47,074 bases of DNA from Clostridia bacterium. GTDB lineage: Bacteria; Bacillota; Clostridia; UMGS1883; UMGS1540. Shown here one piece after another: positions 8,585 through 16,585 of this stretch. The notes under the pieces were generated by a model. That model was given only the letters and a program-made list of their open reading frames with translations, made no database searches and had not been told where the DNA came from. Both the position numbers and the translations under genes were made by a program. The DNA lies in contig JAQXGO010000028.1 in the NCBI GenBank assembly GCA_029006755.1, positions 1 through 47,074 of the forward strand, in the 5' to 3' direction. Positions within the stretch are counted from its first letter, which is position 1. Each line of letters opens with the position of its first letter.

Positions 8585-9814
8585 ATGCTACTTCAAATAA
8601 ATGGCGGTGTTACAGCGCCGCGGGGCTTTCGTGCCGGTGGTGTGCATGCAGGGATCAAACCCGGAAGCGAAAAGCGGGATATGGCGATGATTGTCAGTGA
8701 TGTGCCTGCGGTAAGCGCCGGTGTATATACACGAAATTTAGTAAAAGCAGCGCCAGTGCGCTGGTCGTCTTTTTTGACGAATCAATCGGATACGGCACAG
8801 GTGATTGTTGCAAACAGTGGAGGGGCAAATGCCTGTACCGGCGATGAGGGTTATCAGAATGCAATACGAATGGCGGAAAAGACGGCACAGTGCTTCGGGC
8901 TTTCGCAGGAGATGGTTCTTGTGGCTTCTACCGGGGTTATCGGCAAGCAACTGCCGATGGATCTAATTGAAGACGGCATAGAACTCTTAGCGAAATCCTT
9001 GGGGCCAGATGAAGCTGCAGCAACCGCCGCCGCAGAAGCAATTATGACAACGGATACGGCAAAAAAAGAGATTGCTGTGGAATTTACCCTTGGTGAAAAA
9101 ACGGTTCGGATTGGCGGCATGTGCAAAGGGAGCGGTATGATTCATCCGAATATGGGCACCATGTTAGGCTTTATTACAACAGATGCGTCCATTTCAAAGG
9201 AAATGTTGCAGCGTGCTTTGCATAGTGATGTAGAAGACACTTTTAATATGGTTTCCGTAGATGGAGATACTTCTACCAATGATACTGTTTTTCTGCTGGC
9301 TAACGGCATGGCCGGCAATAAACGCATTGTGGATGAAGATGCAGATTATACTGTTTTTTGTGCGGCACTTCGGCATGTTACATCTTTTCTTGCAAAGCGT
9401 ATTGCGGAGGACGGAGAAGGTGCAACAAAGCTTTTGGAGGTAACCGTACAAAATGCGGCGCAAAAGACAGATGCGGTTGTCCTTGCAAAGTCTGTGGCCG
9501 GCTCCAGCCTTGTAAAAGCGGCGATGTATGGAAATGATGCGAACTGGGGCAGAGTCATCTGTGCTTTGGGATATGCCGGTGTGGACTTTGATCCGGAACT
9601 TACCGATATTACATTTAAAAGCAGTGAAGGCGCAGTGCAAGTCGTGCGAAATGGAATGGCAACAGAGTATAGCGAAGAAGTGGCGACGCGGATTTTATCT
9701 GCCGCACAGGTTATGATGAATATTGATATTAAAAATGGGAATGCCTGCGCAACGGCGTGGGGATGTGATCTCACACGAGAATATGTTGATATAAATGCGG
9801 ATTACCGATCATAA
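8585..9814 (+). CDS. argJ: Bifunctional ornithine acetyltransferase/N-acetylglutamate synthase
   Basis: ArgJ transfers the acetyl group from N-acetylornithine to glutamate, recycling it in arginine synthesis; bifunctional forms also use acetyl-CoA. The 409-residue proenzyme contains KGSGMIHPNMGTMLGF, in which self-cleavage is expected between G191 and T192 to expose the nucleophilic threonine. The N-terminal GGVTAPRGFRAGGVHAGIK and the C-terminal ADYRS are typical. Whether it is mono- or bifunctional cannot be read from sequence. No argC, argB, argD or argF lies beside it. It has its own promoter and may be co-transcribed with mrp downstream. Confidence 0.95.
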   Translation: MLLQINGGVTAPRGFRAGGVHAGIKPGSEKRDMAMIVSDVPAVSAGVYTRNLVKAAPVRWSSFLTNQSDTAQVIVANSGGANACTGDEGYQNAIRMAEKTAQCFGLSQEMVLVASTGVIGKQLPMDLIEDGIELLAKSLGPDEAAATAAAEAIMTTDTAKKEIAVEFTLGEKTVRIGGMCKGSGMIHPNMGTMLGFITTDASISKEMLQRALHSDVEDTFNMVSVDGDTSTNDTVFLLANGMAGNKRIVDEDADYTVFCAALRHVTSFLAKRIAEDGEGATKLLEVTVQNAAQKTDAVVLAKSVAGSSLVKAAMYGNDANWGRVICALGYAGVDFDPELTDITFKSSEGAVQVVRNGMATEYSEEVATRILSAAQVMMNIDIKNGNACATAWGCDLTREYVDINADYRS

Positions 9815-9830
9815 TAGGAAGAAGAACATC

Positions 9831-10067
9831 ATGGTTTGAACGACAAAGGCAATCCGGGCACATTCCGAGTGGAAAGATCACGTTGCAGTGACTACAGAAT
9901 CAGATTCACAACGGATTTATTTTCCCGGATTTTTTCCGCGGCGCATGAGATGTGCGTGCTTCTGCAAAAATGCAGATGACTGCTTGGCTTTGCAGACAAT
10001 CATGCGTGACAAAAATATAGTGAAATTTTTCGCCAAGATAGGCTTGGCAGAATGGAGTATGAAATGA
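9831..10067 (+). other. Small unidentified frame with in-frame TGA at codon 3, coupled to mrp
   Basis: Seventeen nt after argJ an ATG (9831) sits 6 nt behind a good taggaagaag ribosome-binding site, but codon 3 is TGA (9837-9839). The same frame then stays open for 75 codons and ends in a TGA that overlaps the mrp start codon as ATGA (10064-10067). Its C-terminal half (from M at 9945: RCACFCKNADDCLALQ...) is cysteine-rich. I recognise no family. It may be a gene broken by a point mutation, a short gene from GTG 9888 or ATG 9945, a selenoprotein, or noncoding. Only a weak 4-bp stem (TTCC-GAGT-GGAA, 9863-9874) follows the TGA, so selenocysteine is a long shot. A 6-bp hairpin (TCTGCA-AAAA-TGCAGA) sits at 9961-9976. 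Confidence 0.35.
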
Positions 10068-10894
10068 GCGAATGTAGCCATAATTGTGAAAGCTGCACTG
10101 CAAATTGCAGCAGCAAAGAACCAGAAAGCTTTTTAAAAGCCCCCCATGACCTGTCTAAAATTAAAAAGGTCATCGGCGTAGTCAGCGGCAAGGGCGGTGT
10201 AGGTAAATCGTTGGTTTGCGGCCTTTTGTCTGTGCTGTCACAGAAAAGCGGGTACAAGACAGGCATCTTAGATGCAGATATTACAGGCCCTTCTATTCCA
10301 AAAATGTTTGGGGTATCAGAAAGACCAAAATGCAATGCGGCCGGGCTGTTTCCGGTTGCAAGTAAGGGCGGCGTTTCTGTCATGTCTTTAAATCTTCTGC
10401 TGGAGAATCAGACGGACCCGGTTGTATGGCGCGGTCCGGTTATCGGCGGCACCGTAACGCAGTTTTGGACAGATGTCATTTGGGAAGATATTGATTTTAT
10501 GTTTATTGATATGCCGCCCGGAACCGGTGATGTACCGCTAACCGTGTTCCAGTCCATTCCGGTTGACGGCATTGTGGTTGTCACCTCGCCGCAGGAGTTG
10601 GTTTCCATGATTGTGGAAAAGGCTGTGAATATGGCAGAAATGATGAAAATCCCTGTGCTGGGGCTTGTGGAAAATATGAGCTATGTATCCTGCCCGGATT
10701 GCCAAAAACAAATTAAAGTTTTTGGAGATAGTCATATTGAAGAAATTGCGAAGAAACATAATCTGCCGGTTATCGGGAAAATCCCGATGGAACCAGCACT
10801 GGCAGCGGCTTGTGATCGGGGTGACATTGAGGCAATTGACCCGGTTTGGATTTCCGGCATAAAGGATATTTTGAAGGAACTCATTGCAAAATAG
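10064..10894 (+). CDS. mrp: Mrp/ApbC-family iron-sulfur carrier ATPase
   Basis: This 276-residue P-loop ATPase of the Mrp/NBP35 group is expected to bind and hand over Fe-S clusters. A cysteine-rich N-terminus (CSHNCESCTANC, residues 4-15) precedes the deviant Walker A motif GKGGVGKS (42-49). FIDMPPGTGDVPLTV is the Walker B/switch region, and the CPDC pair (about 207-210) provides the bridging cluster site. I start it at 10064: ATGAGCG overlaps the stop of the preceding small frame and has ggag upstream. The ATG at 10052 would add four residues. A hairpin terminator follows directly. Confidence 0.93.
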   Translation: MSECSHNCESCTANCSSKEPESFLKAPHDLSKIKKVIGVVSGKGGVGKSLVCGLLSVLSQKSGYKTGILDADITGPSIPKMFGVSERPKCNAAGLFPVASKGGVSVMSLNLLLENQTDPVVWRGPVIGGTVTQFWTDVIWEDIDFMFIDMPPGTGDVPLTVFQSIPVDGIVVVTSPQELVSMIVEKAVNMAEMMKIPVLGLVENMSYVSCPDCQKQIKVFGDSHIEEIAKKHNLPVIGKIPMEPALAAACDRGDIEAIDPVWISGIKDILKELIAK

Positions 10895-10905
10895 TAAAAA
10901 GAAGA

Positions 10906-10952
10906 AGCCGTAGCGAAATGATGATTGAAAATCTTTTTGCTACGGCTCCTTT
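10906..10952 (+). terminator. Intrinsic terminator of mrp
   Basis: AGCCGTAGCGAAA pairs with the distal arm ending GCTACGGCT (10906-10914 with 10939-10947, extended inward by A-T and G-T pairs), followed by CCTTT. The arms resemble the ends of the neighbouring repeats (GGGCCGTAGAAAAA), so the terminator may itself derive from the repeat family. Confidence 0.6.
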
Positions 10953-10954
10953 AT

Positions 10955-11431
10955 GGGCCGGAGAAAAATAGTGCAGAATGGACAAACTGCGCCAAAGCCG
11001 TAGGCTTTGGGTTCCCGAAGGCGTACACAGGTACGTCGAGAGGCGAAGTTTGTTCATAGTATAAAGTTTTTTTAGAAATGCATGGTTTAGCGAATTTCCA
11101 CCCTAACTGTTTGACTCTTATAAGCCTGATCCGCATCTTCTCTGGAATCGTATGCGTTATGCGGTCTGTGCATTTTACTACGTCTCCTTGGGGCTGGAGA
11201 AAAATAGTGCAGAATGGACAAACTGCGCCAAAGCCGCAGGCTTTGGGTCCCCGAAGGCGTACACAGGTACGTCGAGAGGCGCAGTTTGTTCATAGCAAAA
11301 AGCATTTTTATTTTAAGAAATGCATGGTTTAGCGAATTTCCACCCTAACTTTTTGACTCTTATACGGCTTTTCCGCATATTCTCAAGAATCGTATGCTTT
11401 ATGCGGTCTGTGCATTTTGCAACGGCCCCTT
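10955..11431. repeat. Two tandem copies of a ~236-241-bp intergenic repeat with imperfect inverted ends
   Basis: Copy 1 (10955-11190) and copy 2 (11191-11431) are nearly identical over most of their length. Each begins GGGCYGGAGAAAAATAGTGC, and each ends GTCTGTGCATTTTnCnACG followed by a CCCCTT-like stretch. The reverse complement of the end resembles the beginning, so the unit has imperfect terminal inverted repeats like a MITE. Each copy holds a structured core: a 10-bp closing stem (10984-10993/11042-11051, with one G-A mismatch; 11220-11229/11278-11287, perfect), an AAAGCC-GGCTTT hairpin and a CGTAC-ACAG-GTACG hairpin. Minus-strand frames run through the copies, but copy 2 has a stop where copy 1 is open, so coding is unlikely. 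Confidence 0.8.
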
Positions 11432-11548
11432 ACCATTTTGATATGCGCTGCGCTGAAGGACACAGAAGTCAACTTTTTAAATGCAATATATACTTTGCTT
11501 GTGGTAGACCGAGTTTTTCGACAGTCTGAGCATTTTTCTACGGCCCCT
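11432..11548. repeat. Third repeat-related segment sharing the same right end
   Basis: Directly after copy 2 comes a different ~115-bp segment that ends CTGAGCATTTTTCTACGGCCCCT, the same terminus as the tandem copies. Its interior (for example GGTAGACCGAG) is unrelated to them. It appears to be another member of the same class of intergenic element inserted next to them. No coding signal is seen. Confidence 0.5.
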
Positions 11549-11558
11549 CTCTTCTTGT

Positions 11559-12641
11559 TTATTCTGCATAGATAGAAATCCGCTTCCGAATCCGTTCAGC
11601 CTCTGCCCCTTCCGCCGGGGTAGGGCAATAATCATTTTTATCCGGCGTACTTGAAATTTTGCAGGGAATGATATTTCTTTCCCACGCACCTGTCAGCGCG
11701 CCATCCTTCGTTGCATACTTTAGCTGGTAAATATAGCAATCCTGATCCGCGGGATTATGGTTGCCGCCAAAGCAAAAATTCCCCATGCTATACACAATTT
11801 CCTTGCCCTTATACTGCTCAATCCCCTGAATCACATGGGGATGATGTCCTAACACGCCGTCCGCACCCACATCAATTGCATAGCGCCCAATATCTTTTTG
11901 TACCGAATACGGCTCCTTTTCGCGTTCAATCCCCCAGTGGCAGCTTACCAGCACGATGTCTGCTCCGGCCTCTCTAAGACTCTTGACCGCGGTTTTCAGG
12001 TTCTCTCGCACCTCTTGATCATCATACCATATTTGAAACGCACAAAACCCAATTTTAATACCTTCTGTCTGTGTTCCGGGCTGTATCTCCCTGGCCGTTG
12101 CAACACCTGCCGCATCCACAGATATAGCAAATAGAGCCGTTTTTTTCCCTGCAGCATAGGCGATGCCCTCTTTTTGCAGGGTGTCTTTCGTATCCTTGAA
12201 TCCGTCCTCCAAAAAATCATACGTATGATTGTTGGCGATGGACACCGCTTCCACGCTACCGGCTGTTAAAATATCGGCGTACTCAGCCGGGCCACGGAAC
12301 ACATACGTCTTATCTGCCGCTTTTTCTGCTTCCGTAAACGTCCCTTCCAGATTCACAAACGTCAAGGTATCTGCCGCAAAAATCTCCTGTACATTGGAGA
12401 AAAAATAGCCGGAATCCTTCTCTTTATACTTTTCGTGAAAGCTTCCGGCATACGAAAACCGTGGGTCACTGCCTAATGTGCAATCTCCAGCAAACGAAAG
12501 CACAATTTCTCCCATTACCGGTTGCGGCGGCATCGTTGTTTCTATCAGGACAGGGGCGGCGCGATGCTGTAGAAATGCCGCAAAAATGCCCATTGCTATA
12601 CACAAAGCTGCTGCCCCTGCCACTACATATTTTTTTTTCAC
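11559..12641 (-). CDS. CapA/PgsA-family protein, membrane-anchored metallophosphatase fold
   Basis: The 360-residue protein has an N-terminal membrane anchor or signal (about 4-25: [20 protein letters not shown]), then a CapA domain with the metal-site motifs [33 protein letters not shown] and [12 protein letters not shown], and the closing SMGNFCFGG. CapA-type proteins act outside the membrane in poly-gamma-glutamate capsule synthesis in some bacilli. In lone-gene contexts like this one, without capB or capC, the role is unknown. The start is a GTG overlapping the serS stop (GTGA, 12638-12641), so it is translationally coupled to serS. Confidence 0.85.
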   Translation of the reverse strand: MKKKYVVAGAAALCIAMGIFAAFLQHRAAPVLIETTMPPQPVMGEIVLSFAGDCTLGSDPRFSYAGSFHEKYKEKDSGYFFSNVQEIFAADTLTFVNLEGTFTEAEKAADKTYVFRGPAEYADILTAGSVEAVSIANNHTYDFLEDGFKDTKDTLQKEGIAYAAGKKTALFAISVDAAGVATAREIQPGTQTEGIKIGFCAFQIWYDDQEVRENLKTAVKSLREAGADIVLVSCHWGIEREKEPYSVQKDIGRYAIDVGADGVLGHHPHVIQGIEQYKGKEIVYSMGNFCFGGNHNPADQDCYIYQLKYATKDGALTGAWERNIIPCKISSTPDKNDYCPTPAEGAEAERIRKRISIYAE

Positions 12642-13909
12642 TTGCAGATTTTATCTGTGCCCATGTACGGACGGAGAACCTCCGGCAATACAATGCTGCC
12701 GTCTGCCTGCTGGAAGTTTTCTAAAACTGCGGCAACCGTTCTGCCGATTGCGACACCGGACCCATTCAAAGTGTGCACAAACTGCGCTTTATCGCCTACG
12801 GCATCTTTATATCGTATTCCTGCGCGGCGTGCCTGGAAGTCCTCAAAATTACTGCAGGAGGAGATTTCCACATAGCGGCCATAACTGGGCATCCAAACCT
12901 CAATATCGTACTTCATTGCGGCTGTAAAGCCCAAATCTCCCACACAGATTTTCACAACACGATAAGGAAGACCTAAACCCTGCAAAACGCTTTCCGCATC
13001 TCTTGTCAGCTTCTCAAGTTCTTCGTAGGAATCCTCCGGCTTTGTAAACTTCACAAGCTCTACCTTATTAAACTGGTGCTGTCGAATCAGGCCGCGCGTA
13101 TCGCGTCCTGCACTGCCGGCCTCCGCACGGAAACACGCCGAATAGGCAACATGCCGAATCGGGAGGGAGGCGCCATCTAAAATCTGATCGCGATATAGGT
13201 TTGTCACCGGGACTTCTGCGGTCGGAATCAGGAAGTATTCTGTATCTGTCACCTTAAAAGCATCTTCTTCAAACTTTGGTAACTGGCCGGTTCCAATCAT
13301 ACTGTTTCGATGCACCATGTACGGCGGTAAAATCTCGGTGTAGCCGTTTTCTGTGGTATGCTTGTCTAAAAAGTAGCTGATAATCGCACGTTCCAGTCTT
13401 GCGCCAAGTCCACGGTATACTGTAAATCTTGCCCCTGTAATCTTTGCCGCGGATGCAAAATCCAGTATGCCCAACTCTTCCCCTAAATCCCAATGTGCTT
13501 TCGGCTCGAAAGCGAATGCCGTGGGTTCGCCATAGCGGCGGACTTCGACGTTGTCCTCATCGGTATCGCCGTCCGGAACGGTGGGGTTCGGGATATTTGG
13601 AATAGATAACAGCATTTTCTGCTGTTCTTCTTCTGCTTCACGGATTTTCGTATCTAACTCCTTGATGCAATCAGAAAGCTCCCGCATTTCAGACAGAATG
13701 GCCGTTGTGTCCTCGCCTGCCTTTTTCATGCGCGGAATGGCCTTTGAAACCTCATTCTGCTTGGCTTTCAGCTGCTCTGCTTCATATAACAGATTGCGGC
13801 GTGCCTCGTCCTGCGCAATCAGTGCGTCGATATCTACATTTTCCTTCCGTCTTTCCATAGCGGCTTTTACCATTGCCGTTTCTGTACGGATTTTTTTCAT
13901 GTCTAACAT
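12638..13909 (-). CDS. serS: Seryl-tRNA synthetase
   Basis: The 423-residue class II synthetase charges tRNA-Ser. An N-terminal coiled-coil arm that grips the long variable arm of tRNA-Ser covers about 1-105. Class II motif 2 is [23 protein letters not shown] and motif 3 is [16 protein letters not shown]. The C-terminus [14 protein letters not shown] is canonical. Only about 20 nt separate it from the upstream coiled-coil protein gene, and no T-box leader is visible there. It overlaps capA by 4 bp. Confidence 0.97.
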   Translation of the reverse strand: MLDMKKIRTETAMVKAAMERRKENVDIDALIAQDEARRNLLYEAEQLKAKQNEVSKAIPRMKKAGEDTTAILSEMRELSDCIKELDTKIREAEEEQQKMLLSIPNIPNPTVPDGDTDEDNVEVRRYGEPTAFAFEPKAHWDLGEELGILDFASAAKITGARFTVYRGLGARLERAIISYFLDKHTTENGYTEILPPYMVHRNSMIGTGQLPKFEEDAFKVTDTEYFLIPTAEVPVTNLYRDQILDGASLPIRHVAYSACFRAEAGSAGRDTRGLIRQHQFNKVELVKFTKPEDSYEELEKLTRDAESVLQGLGLPYRVVKICVGDLGFTAAMKYDIEVWMPSYGRYVEISSCSNFEDFQARRAGIRYKDAVGDKAQFVHTLNGSGVAIGRTVAAVLENFQQADGSIVLPEVLRPYMGTDKICK

Positions 13910-13930
13910 TTTATTCTCTTCCTTTCTGTG

Positions 13931-14350
13931 TTACAGCTTTGCTTCTATTTTATTCTTAACATAATCATACCGCTTATGAATTCTTTCCTTTAAAATACTC
14001 GTATCAATACTGTCTATCACAGTTTTCGCTTCTTCATACGCACCTTCATCATATAAAGCATCTGCTTCATATATTTTTTCCACCGCTTGCGCATAATTCT
14101 CTGCTGCGGTTTGCGCTGTACTTAAAGATTCTGTCAAAAGACGATTCTTTTCTTCCAGTGCAGAAATGGTAGATTCATTCTCTATTTTTGTTTGATACAA
14201 GGTTTCTTTTTCCGTCTGCAGTGTTTGCACCTGACTTTTGTAATCCTTTTTGACATTGGTCATCGTAAGGCCCATCATGATAAGAACCAAGGCAACTGTA
14301 AACAAAATAATGGTATACACCCAAAAAAACCGGGTTTTCTTTATGTTCAT
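13931..14350 (-). CDS. Unknown single-pass membrane protein with coiled coil
   Basis: The 139-residue protein has one N-terminal transmembrane helix (about 9-30: FFWVYTIILFTVALVLIMMG), then a long heptad-like coiled-coil segment (about 35-90, rich in Q, T and E), and a short C-terminal helical part (EADALYDEGAYEEAKTVIDSI) resembling a single TPR-like repeat. I recognise no named family. It lies between parB and serS on the same strand, with 21 nt to serS, and may be co-transcribed with serS. The topology suggests a membrane-anchored scaffold facing either side; no function is claimed. Confidence 0.7.
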   Translation of the reverse strand: MNIKKTRFFWVYTIILFTVALVLIMMGLTMTNVKKDYKSQVQTLQTEKETLYQTKIENESTISALEEKNRLLTESLSTAQTAAENYAQAVEKIYEADALYDEGAYEEAKTVIDSIDTSILKERIHKRYDYVKNKIEAKL

Positions 14351-14465
14351 TTTTTATTCCTCCTATAACGCATTTATTTTCGCTTATAAGAAAACTTTTG
14401 TATTATTAATATTTTTATATTAAGTTTTCGTTTTTCATGCCTTAAAACGCAATTTTGAAAGCCAA

Positions 14466-15311
14466 TTATTTTCCAAAAATTTCCATTATTCGCTGAAATT
14501 CTTCATTTCCCGTGTATCGAATCTCAATTTTGCCTTTTTTCTCATTGCCGGAGATATGCACCTTGGCTCCAATGCGGTCGGAAAGATTTTTTTCTATGCT
14601 ACGTAGTTCCGCCTCGTAGTTGGGGGAAATTTTTGGTGCAGTCGGCTTTATTGCCGCACACAATCTTTCTAAGGCACGTACAGATAAGCCTTCGTCAATC
14701 ACGCGCTTAGCAAGCTCCATGCGATTCGCATCATTTGCAACCGAAAGCAAAGCTCTGGCATGTCCGGCAGAGATTTTTCCTTCCCGCACAAGTGCCTTCA
14801 GCGGCTCTTTTAATGTTAAAAGGCGTAGTGCATTTGCAACGGCTGAGCGGCTTTTGCCCACTTTTTCGCTGATTTGTTCCTGCGTTAAGGCATATAACTC
14901 CATTAGATTTCTATATCCGTCCGCTTCTTCCATCGGATTTAAGTTTTCCCTTTGCAGGTTTTCAATCAAAGCGATTTCGCTTGCGGTTTGCGGGTCATAT
15001 TCGCGAATAATTGCCGGTATTTCCGATAGATCTGCCATCTTTGCTGCGCGCCAGCGCCGTTCTCCGGCAATAATGGTATAAAATCCATTGTTATTTTTGG
15101 TGACTACAATCGGCTGAATGACACCGTGTTCCCGTATAGTCTGGGAGAGCTCTTTCAGCTGTTCCGGGTCAAACTGTTTACGGGGCTGGTCTTTATTCGG
15201 CTCGACTTCTGTTATGCGAAGCGAAACAACGCGGTCGCCGGACGGTTCTGTGGATTTTTCTTCCGGTATAAATAAGGCATCTAATCCTTTGCCTAATCCT
15301 CTTTTTACCAT
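14466..15311 (-). CDS. parB: Chromosome-partitioning protein ParB (Spo0J)
   Basis: ParB binds parS sites near the origin, spreads as a CTP-dependent clamp and loads SMC. The 281-residue protein starts RGLGKGLDALF. It has the CTP-binding motif GERRWRA (about 78-84), ENLQRENLNPMEEA, and the helix-turn-helix SEKVGKSRSAVANALRLL that reads parS. The C-terminal dimerisation region follows. The gene lies just after parA on the same strand, and two perfect parS sites lie within 1 kb at 16212-16265, forming a complete ParABS system at the origin. Confidence 0.96.
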   Translation of the reverse strand: MVKRGLGKGLDALFIPEEKSTEPSGDRVVSLRITEVEPNKDQPRKQFDPEQLKELSQTIREHGVIQPIVVTKNNNGFYTIIAGERRWRAAKMADLSEIPAIIREYDPQTASEIALIENLQRENLNPMEEADGYRNLMELYALTQEQISEKVGKSRSAVANALRLLTLKEPLKALVREGKISAGHARALLSVANDANRMELAKRVIDEGLSVRALERLCAAIKPTAPKISPNYEAELRSIEKNLSDRIGAKVHISGNEKKGKIEIRYTGNEEFQRIMEIFGK

Positions 15312-15333
15312 ACTATTCTTCCTTTCTTCCTTA

Positions 15334-16116
15334 TTATATAGCCTCCGGTGCTGCCTCGTTTGCCTCTAATACTTCTTTGGCCAATTCCATATAGCTGTCT
15401 GCCCCTCGGCTGGAAGGATCGTATACGATGACCGGTTGTCCAAACCCCGGTGCTTCGCTTAGTCGCACATTTCTTGGAATAATGGTTTTATACACCTTTT
15501 GCGGAAAGAATTTTTTTACTTCATCTACAACCTGAATTGCAAGATTTGTCCGCGCGCTAAACATGGTCATCAGTACCCCTTCAATCTCAATCCGCGGATT
15601 TAAAAGCTTTTTCACGCGGCGAATAGTCGCTGTAAGCTGACTCAATCCCTCAAGTGCATAATACTCACACTGAATCGGCATAATTACGGAATCCGCAGCG
15701 GTTAATGCGTTCAGTGTAACAAGCCCTAAAGAAGGCGGACAATCCAGCAGAATAAAGTCGTACGATGCTTTAATTGTCTCTATTGCTTCTTTCAGCCGAT
15801 ATTCTCTGGCCATTAAGTTCACAAGCTCTATTTCCGCCCCCGATAAAGCAATGTTAGACGGGCATAAGAACAATCTTGCGTATTCTGTTTTAATAATGAC
15901 ATCTTTTATCGGTGCGTTGCCAATCAATACATCATACACTGACTTTTGCTGTGTTCGATTATCCACGCCGAGACCGCTTGTTGCATTGCCTTGCGGATCC
16001 ATATCCAATAAAAGCACGTTTTTTCCTAGTTTTGCAAGGCATGCAGAAAGATTGACTGCGGTTGTGGTTTTTCCTACGCCGCCTTTTTGATTTGCAATTG
16101 CAATTATTTTTGTCAT
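15334..16116 (-). CDS. parA: Chromosome-partitioning ATPase ParA (Soj)
   Basis: The 260-residue ParA/Soj-type ATPase carries the deviant Walker A motif KGGVGKTT (about 11-18), the switch sequence LLLDMDPQGNATSGLG and LLDCPPSLG. It has no N-terminal DNA-binding domain, as expected for a chromosomal Soj. Soj acts with ParB in origin segregation and in Bacillus also controls DnaA. The gene is divergent from dnaA across the origin, and the parS sites lie in its upstream region, so ParB may regulate its own operon. Confidence 0.96.
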   Translation of the reverse strand: MTKIIAIANQKGGVGKTTTAVNLSACLAKLGKNVLLLDMDPQGNATSGLGVDNRTQQKSVYDVLIGNAPIKDVIIKTEYARLFLCPSNIALSGAEIELVNLMAREYRLKEAIETIKASYDFILLDCPPSLGLVTLNALTAADSVIMPIQCEYYALEGLSQLTATIRRVKKLLNPRIEIEGVLMTMFSARTNLAIQVVDEVKKFFPQKVYKTIIPRNVRLSEAPGFGQPVIVYDPSSRGADSYMELAKEVLEANEAAPEAI

Positions 16117-16196
16117 GTTTTTCTCCTTTCTTTAAGAATTTATGCGTAAACCTTTTCACTCTTTATTTGTTTAAGCTTGTTTTGTTTCGTGAGGTT

Positions 16197-16225
16197 ATTA
16201 TAACACAAAAATGTTTCACGTGAAA
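16197..16225 (-). promoter_or_regulatory. Possible parAB promoter overlapping a parS site
   Basis: On the minus strand a perfect TATAAT (16197-16202) lies about 80 nt before parA. The -35 position at 17-nt spacing (16220-16225, TTTCAC) falls inside the first parS site and is a poor match to consensus. If real, ParB bound to parS would cover the promoter. Confidence 0.4.
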
Positions 16226-16227
16226 CA
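16212..16227. promoter_or_regulatory. parS: parS site 1
   Basis: Perfect 16-bp palindrome TGTTTCACGTGAAACA, identical to the Bacillus subtilis consensus ParB-binding site. It lies 95 nt upstream of the parA start codon, next to oriC. Confidence 0.97.
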
Positions 16228-16249
16228 CTTTTTATAAAAAAAATGAAAT

Positions 16250-16265
16250 TGTTTCACGTGAAACA
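16250..16265. promoter_or_regulatory. parS: parS site 2
   Basis: A second perfect TGTTTCACGTGAAACA, 38 bp centre to centre from site 1, separated by an A/T-rich spacer. Paired sites at the origin would serve as the ParB loading zone. Confidence 0.97.
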
Positions 16266-16585
16266 TTATATACGACTTTTTTTTGCATTTTTTAAGCGAA
16301 AATTTTCCATAAAATTTGATTAAAATTTCAGTAAAATTTTTCTTTGAAAATTAAAATAAATGTTGCAAATTCTTCATTTTTTTGGTATAATAAATAAGAA
16401 TGATTTTTTGTGGATAATGAAGATTTCCACATTGATTGAATGAGTTTTACACTTATCCACATAGTTATCCACATATTTTATGAGATTATTTCGGAAAATG
16501 GACCTTTTTTCCACAGAATTACACATACAGTTATTCACTTTATGCACATAGCAAAATTCATACTTTTGGAAAGGAAATTCAACAA
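16266..16585. other. oriC: oriC part 1: DnaA-box cluster upstream of dnaA
   Basis: This AT-rich noncoding stretch holds perfect DnaA boxes TTATCCACA at 16453-16461 and 16465-16473, plus one in reverse at 16409-16417. Single-mismatch boxes lie at 16507-16515 (TTTTCCACA) and 16540-16548 (TTATGCACA). Together with part 2 after dnaA it forms a bipartite origin like that of Bacillus. Boxes close to the dnaA promoter also suggest dnaA autoregulation. Confidence 0.92.
16363..16391 (+). promoter_or_regulatory. Probable dnaA promoter
   Basis: TTGCAA (16363-16368), a 17-nt spacer and a perfect TATAAT (16386-16391) with an upstream TGG (extended -10). The transcript would start near 16398, and the DnaA boxes just downstream would allow autorepression. 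Confidence 0.7.

Noticed and set aside
9906-10103. 65-codon minus-strand frame between argJ and mrp
   Set aside because: It overlaps the mrp start, has no ribosome-binding site and no recognised family; the plus-strand frame coupled to mrp is the better candidate.
10951-11332. Short frames on both strands inside the tandem repeats
   Set aside because: The two copies differ by a stop and by indels that break the frame, and the conserved parts are stem-forming; coding is not supported.
13910-13930. T-box leader before serS
   Set aside because: Only about 20 nt separate serS from the upstream gene, too little for a T-box; none is seen before lysS either.
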